Shown: positions 33,462-41,339 of the stretch, one piece after another
How positions within the stretch are numbered: position 1 is the first letter of the stretch
Layout: every line of letters begins with the position of its first letter
DNA from: Fundidesulfovibrio putealis DSM 16056
Lineage (GTDB): Bacteria > Desulfobacterota > Desulfovibrionia > Desulfovibrionales > Desulfovibrionaceae
Length of the DNA: 64,000 nt
Direction of reading: 5' to 3'
Assembly: GCF_000429325.1 (NCBI RefSeq)
Contig: NZ_AUBQ01000015.1
Span: forward strand, 1 to 64,000
Program-made: the position numbers and the translations under genes
Notes under the pieces: model-generated
What the model was told of the DNA's origin: nothing
Database searches by the model: none
What the model saw: only the letters and a program-made list of their open reading frames with translations

Positions 33462-35372
33462 ATGAAACGTCTCGCCCTTGTCGCAACGCTGTTCTCCCTC
33501 GTCATCAGCATGGCCGGTCCTGCCAGCGCAGCCAGGTTCACCCAGTACGTCGGATTCGGCGACAGCACCCAGGACAGCGGCTATTTCCGCTACAACACCA
33601 CGGGGCTCCCGGCGTTCGACAGGATCATCGCCGACGCGGTGTCTCGCGGGGCCAGTGGCGCTTTCGTCGGGCCAGGCATCATGAATTCGACCATGCTGGC
33701 CGGAAAGTTCGGCCTGAACGGCGCGGCCATCGGCGGCGGAGGGACAAACTACGCCAACGGCGGCGCGTTCTCGGCCCCGCTGCGCGTCTCCGAAAATTCT
33801 CCCGCCCTCTCCGGTGTTTCGGCCCCCACCAACGTCTCCACGAACCAGCAGATCCAGAACTATCTGCTGTCCACAGGCGGCGCGGCCAACCCCAACGCCG
33901 TCTACATGATCAAGACAAGCGACAACGACCTCCAGTTCCTCCGGGCCATGACCCCGGCCTGGGTCGCCGCCAACCCCAACTTCCTGGCAAATCTGGCCGC
34001 CGGGGAGGCGGTCAGCGCCGCCGCCCTGCAGGCTGCGGGCGCGCGCACCATCCTGGTGCCAAACTCCTACAACTACGCCGTGTTTGCCGGACTCGGCGGC
34101 GCCATCGCTCCCGGAAACGAAGGCCTGTACGCGACCTCCCTGGCCTACGGGCGCAACCGCTGGGCGGACCTGACCGCGGCGGGCGTGCGCTTCATCCCTG
34201 CCGACATCGACTCCCTGATGCGCTTTGTGGTGCAGCATCCCACTCTGTTCGGGTTCACCCCCACCTCGGTGCTGTCGGCCAACACCCTGTCTCCTCAGCT
34301 CAGCCCTCTGCTGATCAGCTGGGCCGAGGTCACGCCCGATCAGTTGCAGACCAACCTGTTCATCGGCGCGAACGGCGTGCACTTCACCACGGCGGGCCAG
34401 CAGATCGAGGCGGATTACGAGCACAGCCTCCTCGTCGCGCCGGTCCAGATGTCGCTTTTGGCGGAAGCCCCGGTGCAGGGCGGTCTGGCCCGCGCGGCCA
34501 CCATCCAGGGTCAGATCGATCTCTCTTCCAAAAATCGAGGCCCGAATGGCGTGAACGTCTGGGCCAGCGGCGGAGTCGGCTCCCTGAACCTCAAGACCAC
34601 CACGGGCTTCCCTGATTCATCCGGCGCCCCTTTCACCGGCTCGGCGGGCGTGGACTACCAGACGCATTTCGGGCTTATCCTGGGTGCGGCCTTCACCGCC
34701 GGAACCCAGACCCAGAACTTCTCCCAGGACGGCGGCCACTTCGACCAGAACGACCAGGCCTTCAGCCTCTACACCGCCTACAAGGCCGGTCCGGTCTGGG
34801 GCAACGCGGTGGCGTCCTACGGCCTGTACCAGGACAAGATCACCCGCCCGGTCACCCTGGGCCTCTTCCCCGACCAGAACAGCGCCGACACCTCCGGGCA
34901 CTCCCTGGCCCTGGCCCTGCGCCTTGGCGGCGACATCACGCTGGGACCCGTGACCACCGGCCCCGTGGTGGGGCTGGTGTTGCAGCAGGTCACCATCAAG
35001 AGCTTCACGGAATCCGGCACCAGCGGCGTCACCGCGCTGTCCTTCGGCGGCCAGACGCGCGATTCCGTGGTCAGTCAGCTGGGCTGGCGCGTCCTGGTGG
35101 ACGTGGCCCGCTGGCAGCCGTTCGCGGAGGCGAAATGGAACCACGAGTTCGCGGGTAGGGACCGCAGGGTCAAGGCCGCCATCACCACGGCCTCCGCCGC
35201 GCCTTATTCCATGGACGCCGCCCCCGTGACCACCGACTGGGGCACCGCCTCCATCGGCACGATCTTCAAGATAAACGACACGGTGTCGCTGCGCGGCTCG
35301 GTATCGACCATGTTCTCCAACCCGCAGGTGGTGACCTACGGCGGTGAACTGGGCGTGAACGTCAGCTTCTAG
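33462..35372 (+). CDS. GDSL-type autotransporter esterase
   Basis: An outer-membrane protein of 636 residues. The signal peptide (1-23, ending ASA) is followed by a GDSL-lipase passenger (~24-330) and a C-terminal autotransporter beta-barrel (~350-636) ending in Phe. The nucleophile block is YVGFGDSTQDSG (Ser35), the glycine block GGGGTNYANGGA, the Asn block SDNDLQF and the histidine block ANGVHFT (His307). The residue three before His is Asn304, where GDSL esterases usually have the catalytic Asp, so a Ser-His dyad or altered activity is possible. The family resembles EstA of Pseudomonas, which is surface exposed. ATG at 33462; Shine-Dalgarno GGAAGG. Confidence 0.88.
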   Translation: MKRLALVATLFSLVISMAGPASAARFTQYVGFGDSTQDSGYFRYNTTGLPAFDRIIADAVSRGASGAFVGPGIMNSTMLAGKFGLNGAAIGGGGTNYANGGAFSAPLRVSENSPALSGVSAPTNVSTNQQIQNYLLSTGGAANPNAVYMIKTSDNDLQFLRAMTPAWVAANPNFLANLAAGEAVSAAALQAAGARTILVPNSYNYAVFAGLGGAIAPGNEGLYATSLAYGRNRWADLTAAGVRFIPADIDSLMRFVVQHPTLFGFTPTSVLSANTLSPQLSPLLISWAEVTPDQLQTNLFIGANGVHFTTAGQQIEADYEHSLLVAPVQMSLLAEAPVQGGLARAATIQGQIDLSSKNRGPNGVNVWASGGVGSLNLKTTTGFPDSSGAPFTGSAGVDYQTHFGLILGAAFTAGTQTQNFSQDGGHFDQNDQAFSLYTAYKAGPVWGNAVASYGLYQDKITRPVTLGLFPDQNSADTSGHSLALALRLGGDITLGPVTTGPVVGLVLQQVTIKSFTESGTSGVTALSFGGQTRDSVVSQLGWRVLVDVARWQPFAEAKWNHEFAGRDRRVKAAITTASAAPYSMDAAPVTTDWGTASIGTIFKINDTVSLRGSVSTMFSNPQVVTYGGELGVNVSF

Positions 35373-35385
35373 TTGGGATTGCTCA

Positions 35386-35480
35386 CTGGGCTCCGCCCAG
35401 ACCCGCCAGGGCTCTGCCCTGGACCCGGCAGGGGAGAAGCCTCCCCTGCACCCGGCTTTCCGCTTCGCGTCGTGTGCGGG
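35386..35480 (+). repeat. GC-rich hairpin-array repeat, copy 5
   Basis: Starts 13 nt after the autotransporter stop, with CTGGGC-TCC-GCCCAG, CAGGGC-TCT-GCCCTG and GCAGGGGA-gaagcc-TCCCCTGC. Its tail matches copy 2 at all but two of ~30 positions. Confidence 0.8.
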
Positions 35481-35529
35481 AGGCTTGAGTTATGTGGGGA
35501 CGGGTGCTGGGGGCTGTCCCGTTCGTGTC

Positions 35530-35581
35530 CTGGCGGGCGGGCTAGAACCGATTTGAAGACGATTCGTCGCCCGCCCGCCAG
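35530..35581. repeat. Perfect 13-bp inverted repeat with 26-nt spacer
   Basis: CTGGCGGGCGGGC (35530-35542) and GCCCGCCCGCCAG (35569-35581). No T-tract follows on either strand. It can form a very stable hairpin or cruciform; its function is unknown. Confidence 0.6.
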
Positions 35582-35823
35582 AACCCGAGCGTGACAGCAC
35601 CCTGCACCCAGTGTTCCCGCCCCGAAGGTCCCGGTCTCTAACCTCCCGGCTCGCAGCCTTCCCGCCCAAAGCCCTCAGGCTACATGTCTCAACCTTCGGC
35701 CTCTCTCACTGACCTCTCAGGGTAAATGACCAGACCTTGGGAATTCGACCAGCGACATAGGATTTCAGGAGTCAGGTTCAGAAAACAGGCATCGTAGAGG
35801 ACAGCAAAATCAAGAATAAGAAC

Positions 35824-35855
35824 GCCCTGAAGCGCGGCTTTGCGCGCTTCAGGGC
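35824..35855 (-). terminator. Long-stem terminator of the cellulose operon
   Basis: 13-bp perfect stem (GCCCTGAAGCGCG with its complement), 6-nt loop identical to that at 11023-11056, and a T-rich minus-strand tail (GTTCTTATTCTTGATTTTG). Confidence 0.65.
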
Positions 35856-35891
35856 TATTTGCGAGCTCTCTGAGCAGTAACGGTGCTGCCC

Positions 35892-35975
35892 GCGAAGCGG
35901 CTGCAGGGTCCAGGGGGATCATCCCCCTGGCGGGAGAGTGCAGAGAGGGCGGAGCCTTCTTTGCCCGCCGGAGGC
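35892..35975 (-). repeat. GC-rich hairpin-array repeat, copy 6
   Basis: Nearly identical to copy 1 (CCAGGGGGA-TCA-TCCCCCTGG, AGAGGGC..GCCTTCT with one G-T pair). It ends 12 nt from the stop of the TPR gene and precedes the terminator at 35824 on the minus strand. Confidence 0.8.
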
Positions 35976-35987
35976 ATCCTCCTCCGG

Positions 35988-36587
35988 CTACCTGCGCCAG
36001 GCGGCGCGTTCGTTCTCGGGCAGATACTTGAGGTACGGCTCGGCGGCTTTGGGGCCGCCGCGTTTGTAGAGCAGATACAGCAGATTGGGCAGCACTTCCG
36101 GAATGCGGAACCCCTGTTCGATCAACGCCTTGAACTTGGCCTCTGCCTGGGCTTCGCGGCCTTGCCGCCAGTAGGCGTACCCGATGCCAAGCGTCGCCTC
36201 CTGGGAGATGAGCTTGTCCGTGGAGGCTTCGGCCTGTCCGAATGAGGCGAGAGCCGCTGGCGTGTCGCCGGCGTTCAACCGCTCCCAGCCAATGCCGAGC
36301 GCCTCAAGGTCCCGCGCGGGCTGGCGCTGGGCGGGCTTGCCTCGCGCCAGCTTGGGCGGTGTCTTGACGGGCGGGCTGATGTCCGTGCCCACGGATTCGC
36401 GTTGCACGGACGGAGCCACCGCGTCGGGAGCCTGGTCCGCCGTGCCTTCCAGCGCCTGGTGCCGGGCCGGATCGGGCATGGGCTCGCGCGTGACGGTCGC
36501 CGCCAGGGATGGCGAGGCCAGCGCCGCCAGAAGCGTCAGTTGGCAGGCCTTGCGGAGCAAGGCCTGTATGGCGTGGCGCGGACGCAT
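35988..36587 (-). CDS. Exported TPR-repeat protein of the cellulose operon
   Basis: A 199-residue protein with an N-terminal signal sequence (ACQLTLLAALASPSLAA). A proline/charge-rich linker and then tetratricopeptide-like helices (WERLNAGDTPAALASFGQAEA, GIGYAYWRQGREAQAEAKFKALIEQ, YLLYKRGGPKAAEPYLKYL) follow. It lies 7 nt after bcsB on the same strand, so it belongs to the cellulose operon. It could replace the periplasmic TPR half of BcsC, but it lacks any outer-membrane barrel. I do not recognise it as a named Bcs protein. Confidence 0.8.
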   Translation of the reverse strand: MRPRHAIQALLRKACQLTLLAALASPSLAATVTREPMPDPARHQALEGTADQAPDAVAPSVQRESVGTDISPPVKTPPKLARGKPAQRQPARDLEALGIGWERLNAGDTPAALASFGQAEASTDKLISQEATLGIGYAYWRQGREAQAEAKFKALIEQGFRIPEVLPNLLYLLYKRGGPKAAEPYLKYLPENERAAWRR

Positions 36588-36594
36588 TCCCTGG

Positions 36595-38916
36595 TTATTT
36601 CCTGGAGGCCCTTACGGCCTTGAGCGCGCGCAGGGAGCCCCAGGCGAAGAGCAGCAGCAGGAACAGCACCGTACCCAGCGAATACCAGGGGTAGGTGTTC
36701 ACCAGGATGGTCAGCTTGGGCAGCACGCCGATCTTGCCGATGTAGTAGCTGTCCCCGGCTTCCAGGGAGGCGACCTTGGGGTTGGCGGCGTTCAGATCCA
36801 CCATGGCCACGTTCCCGGTGATCTGGGATCGCACGGCGGGCTCCCAGAGTCGTGCGGCCAGCATGGCCACGTCCTTGGGTGTGGCTCCGGTGAACAGGGT
36901 GACGGTGTCGGCGGCGGTGCCGGGCGACTTGAACTGGGACACGAAGCCCTTGCCGGGCGAGAGGGTCGCTCCGGAGCGCACGTCGGCCCAGATGTAGCGG
37001 GTAACTTCGGAGTGCTTGCGCTCGCGTTCCCAGAGGAAGGGCAGGAACTTGGACCATAGGGGGGCCTTGTGCGAGGCGGACTCGTCATCTTGGGGCTTGG
37101 GGCGCGGCATCTGGGGATAGGGGCGCTTGCCCTGGGGCAAGAGGGAGAAGGGCGCGGCGGACACCAGTTCTCTGGGCAGGGTGTCCACGCCGCCCACGGC
37201 GATGACGTTGCCGGACACGGCCGGGCCGAAGCTGACCGCGAGCTTGAGGGGCGCCAGACCCACGCGCTGGCTGGCCTGCGCTGCGAGGTTTACGGCGGCG
37301 TTGACGGTGTCGGCCTCCTTGTCGCCCAGGAGCAGGGTGGAGTCACGAAGGTCGGGCCACTGGGCGTAGGGGAACACGTCCTGGTAGAAGAGGCTGAGGT
37401 CAGGCAGCTTCACCCACAGGGGGATGTCCGGGAAGGTGAGCGTGGAGTCGTCGTAGAGGGTCATGGCCAGGTTTTCGGACTGGTAGAACTCGCACAGGTT
37501 GGTCTTGAGCGGGTTCAGCACGGGTGTCAGGGTGATGGTGTTCGTGCCCTTCTTCATGGCGTACAGGGGGAGGTTGATGCGGTAGTCCAGGAAGGTGCCG
37601 CCCTTGACGTTCTCGAAGTGGACGCCGCCCACGTAGATGCCGTTGATGTGCACCAGGAGCACCGAGTCTTCGCGCATGCCGGGTGCGTAGGCCACGTGCA
37701 GCGAGAGCGCCACGCTGCTGTTGGGGTTCAGGTCCAGGCCCGAGGGGAAGGTGTAGGAGAGGTCGATGGGCTGGGCGCGGGCGGTCTCGGCGCGCACGGT
37801 CCGGGTGACGTAGCCCATGGAGCGCAGGGTGTATTCCTTATCGCGGCTGATGTTCCTGGCCGCTTCCAGCATGTCGGTTTCGGGGTCGTCTACCTGCGAG
37901 AGGTCGGTCTCGGCGGCGTCGGGGAAGGGGAAGGACAGGTAGCTGAAGGCCCGCACGGCCTTGTCGGTTCCTTCCGGCGTGCCGGAGAGCACGATGATGG
38001 CGTTGTCGGGGGAAGAGTTGCCGGACGAGGCTTCCGGGATAAGCGCCATGGTGGATTCGCCGATTTTCGGGGCGCGTGCACCGAGCAGCTTCTGCACCCA
38101 GGAGGCGTCGCCGATGACGATGTTGTCCATGCCGGGCTTCAAGCCGCTGGACACAGTGGCCCGCGCGGCCTGGTAGTCCATGCGCAGCGCCACGCCGGAC
38201 GCGGCCAGGGCGGCCAGCTTCACGGACTTTTCGGAGATGTCCGGCAGCACGATGTTCACGTCGGAACCCAGGAAGCCGCGCGGATCGAACAGGAAGTCCG
38301 AGATGGCCGAGAGCCTGCGGGGCACGGGTTTCACGGCGTAGTTCAACTCCACCGTGGCCGTTTCCAGCTCCAGGTTGGTCCACAGGGACTGGTGCTGGGG
38401 ATATTCGCAGAACTCCTCGGTGTAGCTCTGCACCACGCTGAAGGTGCACTCGTTGTAGCCGGGGGGCAGGAGATTGCCGGGAATGGGGATCTCCACCTTG
38501 CCCTTGGGCGATTCGGGCCGCAACTCGATCTGGCCCAGGACGCGGCCGCCAACCAGGAAGCTCAGGCGCGACAGCCGGGCGATAAGCGACGACGAGTTGA
38601 CGTAGCCGAAGCTTACGGCCGCGCTCTTGACCTCCCAGCGCTCGGGCACCGGCAGGCTGAAAGTGAAGGCCGCGCTGGCGCCCTTCAGGGGAACGTTCCT
38701 GACCGGAGACAGGCTGCTGAGCGGCAGCTTGATGGAGTAGGTCCCGTCCGGCCTGCGCTCGGGCTTGGGCTGGGCGGCGACCTCCCTGGACGTGGCCGGG
38801 GCCTGTGCGGCCTCGGGCTTCACGGGCGCGGCCTTGGTCGTCTGGGCGTACAGGTCGCCCCAGGGGATGCTCAGGCTGAGGATCAGGGCCAAGGCCAACA
38901 GGATGGGGCGCTTCAT
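36595..38916 (-). CDS. bcsB: Cellulose synthase periplasmic subunit BcsB
   Basis: A 773-residue periplasmic partner of BcsA with a cleavable signal peptide (1-25, ending AYA/LYA) and one C-terminal transmembrane anchor (~735-755, WYSLGTVLFLLLLFAWGSLRAL). In between are the BcsB carbohydrate-binding and flavodoxin-like repeats (ASAAFTFSLPVPERWEVKSAAVSFGYVNSS; GDASWVQKLLGA; YAPGMREDSVLLVHINGIYVG). BcsB guides the nascent glucan across the periplasm and is required for synthase activity. Its start overlaps the bcsA stop (ATGA), with AAGGAGATATCG upstream. Confidence 0.93.
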   Translation of the reverse strand: MKRPILLALALILSLSIPWGDLYAQTTKAAPVKPEAAQAPATSREVAAQPKPERRPDGTYSIKLPLSSLSPVRNVPLKGASAAFTFSLPVPERWEVKSAAVSFGYVNSSSLIARLSRLSFLVGGRVLGQIELRPESPKGKVEIPIPGNLLPPGYNECTFSVVQSYTEEFCEYPQHQSLWTNLELETATVELNYAVKPVPRRLSAISDFLFDPRGFLGSDVNIVLPDISEKSVKLAALAASGVALRMDYQAARATVSSGLKPGMDNIVIGDASWVQKLLGARAPKIGESTMALIPEASSGNSSPDNAIIVLSGTPEGTDKAVRAFSYLSFPFPDAAETDLSQVDDPETDMLEAARNISRDKEYTLRSMGYVTRTVRAETARAQPIDLSYTFPSGLDLNPNSSVALSLHVAYAPGMREDSVLLVHINGIYVGGVHFENVKGGTFLDYRINLPLYAMKKGTNTITLTPVLNPLKTNLCEFYQSENLAMTLYDDSTLTFPDIPLWVKLPDLSLFYQDVFPYAQWPDLRDSTLLLGDKEADTVNAAVNLAAQASQRVGLAPLKLAVSFGPAVSGNVIAVGGVDTLPRELVSAAPFSLLPQGKRPYPQMPRPKPQDDESASHKAPLWSKFLPFLWERERKHSEVTRYIWADVRSGATLSPGKGFVSQFKSPGTAADTVTLFTGATPKDVAMLAARLWEPAVRSQITGNVAMVDLNAANPKVASLEAGDSYYIGKIGVLPKLTILVNTYPWYSLGTVLFLLLLFAWGSLRALKAVRASRK

Positions 38917-41234
38917 CGATATCTCCTTGCCGGGGCGAGGTGTGCCCTGCGCAGAAGACGCAGGAAAAGGGCCTCGCCCATGTCTCTCATGACGGACCAG
39001 ATGCCCTGGATGTTGTGGACAGTGCCGGTCATGCTCTTGGCTACCAGATAGTAGAGTCCGGTGACCAGCCCGATACGTTTGTTGAAGAGGCTGCGGGCGA
39101 AAGACTGGAATCGGGCCGAGTCGCCGTGGACGAACCCTACGACGTCGGCCATGGCCTTGTCGTCCGGTATGATGAACTGGGTGCCGATGTAGTGCATGCC
39201 CCCATGGGGGAATATGCGCTCCACGCGCAGGCGGAAGGTGTAGGAATTGCCGTAGGAATCCTTGGCCTGGGCCGCGATCTTCTGACCAATGGCGTAGGGC
39301 GCGGGCGAGGGGATGAGCACCCCCATGCCCAGAAGTGACAGGTCGAAAAGCGCGGTGGGCATGAAGTCCAGCGAGTCCGGGTCGCCGAGCATGACCAGCC
39401 CCTGGGCCTTGAAGCGGTGGAAGCGCCTGATCTGGCGCTTCTCCCACACCACGCCCAGGCAGAGCATGAGCATCATGAGGTTGAAGACGTTCCACAGGCC
39501 GGTGACGATGATGGCGTCACGCTCCATTGGGTAGGCTGTCCATCGGTACACGGCGAAAAGGAAGGAGAAAAAGCAGATGATGAGCATGAAATAAAACGGC
39601 GCGGACAGGTGGCTCAGGAAGTCGCGCTCCAGGGCCACGCCCTTGGGGGTGACTTTGAAGCTGGGCTTTCGCGGATTGAGGGCCACGGCGATGATGGCCG
39701 GGAGCAGGTAGAAGCTCTGGATTGTCTCGAAAAGCTCCGAGAAGAACGGGTGGCGCACCTGTCCGAACAGGTTGTTGGAGATGATGTAGCTGGCCAGCAG
39801 GTGGGGCAGGGCATAGGCCACGATCTGGCTCATGGACGCGTTGTAGAGCCGGATGCCCAGGCACAGGTACAGAAACGGCGAGATGAAGAAGATGAACCGG
39901 GCCACCCCGAAGAACCAGAAGAAGCAGGAGTTGAAGTAGCAGAGCTTCTGCTTGAGGCTCAAACCCTTTTGCAGCAGCGGGTTCTTCAGCAGGAAAATCT
40001 GGGTCATGCCCTGTGCCCAGCGGGAGCGCTGAAGGATGAAGTCCGCGAAGGTCTCCGGGGACAGCCCGGAGATCATGGGCTTGTTGAGGTAGACGGAGTT
40101 GTAGCCCTTGGCGTGCAGGCCCAGGGCGGTTTCGGCGTCCTCGGTGATGGTCTCGCCCTCGATGCCGCCCTGGGAAACCAGGCACTCGCGGCGAAGGACA
40201 GCAGCCGAGCCGCAGAAGAAGGACGAGTTCCAGAAGTCGAGCCCCAGCTGGACCGCGCCGTAGAACATCTCGTTCTCGCCGGGGGAGTCCTGGGCGGTGT
40301 GGAGGTTCTTTTCCACGGGCGTGGGGTTCAGGAAGTAGTGCGGGGTCTGCACCAGGAAGAGCTTTGGGTCCTTGAGGAAAAAGCCCACGGTGTTCTTCAG
40401 GATGTCGCGCGTGGGAACGTGGTCGCAGTCCAGGATGAGCACCAGCTCCCCGGAGGTGGACACCGTCCCGTCCGGTCCGGTCACGGCCCTGTCCGCGTCG
40501 TCTACGACGACGTCCTCGAAGGACTGCCCCATGAAGGCCGAGTTGATGTTTCCGGCCTTGGCCTTGCGGTTGTAGTTGCGGGTCAGGTAGCGGATGCCGA
40601 GATCCTGGCACATGCTTTTGAGCCGCAGCGACCGGTCGCGGGCCTCCCAGGCCAGTTCGGGGTCGGGGTTGTTCTGCTTGGCCAGCGTGCCGCCGTCGTC
40701 GATGACGTACACGGTGAGTTTGTCTTTGGGGTAGTCGATGATGGAACAGGCCGTGGCGGTCAGGAACACCACGTCGTCGGGTTCGTTGTAGGTGGGGATG
40801 AAGATGTCCACCGTGGGCCACAGGGCGGTGTCATCCGGGAGCGGCGCGGGCGTCCTGTTCAGCCGGTAGACGTTCACGAACATGCCGAGGAAGTGGACAG
40901 TGATCCCGTAGAGTTCGGAGAGGAACAGGAGCATCATGAACACGAAGTCCACGGGCCCTGTGAAGAAGACGGTCTCGGTTGTGCGGAACACCACGTAGCG
41001 CAGGGAGATGAACGCGCCCAGGGCCAGGAAGAACACGCGGAAGGCTAGGCCCATGCGGTTTTCCATCAGGCTCATGATGTAGAGCGCAGCGACCAGCATC
41101 CAGCCGAGCATCTGCTGATGTTCCAGCGTGAGGTGCAGGCCGGAGGCGAACGCTGTCAGGGACGCCGTCAGGATGAGCGTGGCGTACGTCGCCGGTGCAA
41201 TCCGGCTGTCCTGAATCGTTGCGGCGGCGTCCAT
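38913..41234 (-). CDS. bcsA: Cellulose synthase catalytic subunit BcsA with PilZ domain
   Basis: A processive family 2 glycosyltransferase that polymerises UDP-glucose and extrudes cellulose. The 773-residue protein has N-terminal membrane helices and the catalytic blocks VYVIDDGG (first Asp), ILDCDHVPTRD (DxD), TITEDAETALGLH (TED, general base) and QRSRWAQGM (QxxRW). Further membrane helices follow, and then a C-terminal PilZ domain with an RxxxR (RRFHR) and DLSLLG (DxSxxG). The intact PilZ motifs predict activation by c-di-GMP. bcsC, bcsZ and other accessory genes are not adjacent, so the cluster is minimal. Confidence 0.95.
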   Translation of the reverse strand: MDAAATIQDSRIAPATYATLILTASLTAFASGLHLTLEHQQMLGWMLVAALYIMSLMENRMGLAFRVFFLALGAFISLRYVVFRTTETVFFTGPVDFVFMMLLFLSELYGITVHFLGMFVNVYRLNRTPAPLPDDTALWPTVDIFIPTYNEPDDVVFLTATACSIIDYPKDKLTVYVIDDGGTLAKQNNPDPELAWEARDRSLRLKSMCQDLGIRYLTRNYNRKAKAGNINSAFMGQSFEDVVVDDADRAVTGPDGTVSTSGELVLILDCDHVPTRDILKNTVGFFLKDPKLFLVQTPHYFLNPTPVEKNLHTAQDSPGENEMFYGAVQLGLDFWNSSFFCGSAAVLRRECLVSQGGIEGETITEDAETALGLHAKGYNSVYLNKPMISGLSPETFADFILQRSRWAQGMTQIFLLKNPLLQKGLSLKQKLCYFNSCFFWFFGVARFIFFISPFLYLCLGIRLYNASMSQIVAYALPHLLASYIISNNLFGQVRHPFFSELFETIQSFYLLPAIIAVALNPRKPSFKVTPKGVALERDFLSHLSAPFYFMLIICFFSFLFAVYRWTAYPMERDAIIVTGLWNVFNLMMLMLCLGVVWEKRQIRRFHRFKAQGLVMLGDPDSLDFMPTALFDLSLLGMGVLIPSPAPYAIGQKIAAQAKDSYGNSYTFRLRVERIFPHGGMHYIGTQFIIPDDKAMADVVGFVHGDSARFQSFARSLFNKRIGLVTGLYYLVAKSMTGTVHNIQGIWSVMRDMGEALFLRLLRRAHLAPARRYR

Positions 41235-41339
41235 GGCTGGGAATCCTTGAGACGGATAGACTACTTTGAGTCAGTGGAAACTCTTACATGAATTTTATCT
41301 CAAGTGAAGAGGGGTTTTGTTGCAATCGTGAAACGTTGG

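Larger units (their letters stand above)
35373..35987. other. Gene-poor 615-bp region between convergent genes
   Basis: Holds repeat copy 5 (plus), a 13-bp perfect inverted repeat (35530-35581), a less GC-rich stretch (35690-35830), a long terminator hairpin (35824-35855) and repeat copy 6 (minus). A 77-codon minus-strand frame (35689-35922) runs through the terminator and repeat and is not credible as a gene. Confidence 0.7.

Noticed and set aside
35689-35922. A 77-codon minus-strand frame
   Set aside because: It runs through the terminator and repeat copy 6 and has no ribosome site or homology.
10798-35975. CRISPR array interpretation of the dispersed repeats
   Set aside because: Copies are far apart, palindromic, variable in unit number and have no regular spacers or cas genes.
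37069-39051. A long plus-strand frame opposite bcsB
   Set aside because: Antisense to BcsB, which has clear domain evidence.
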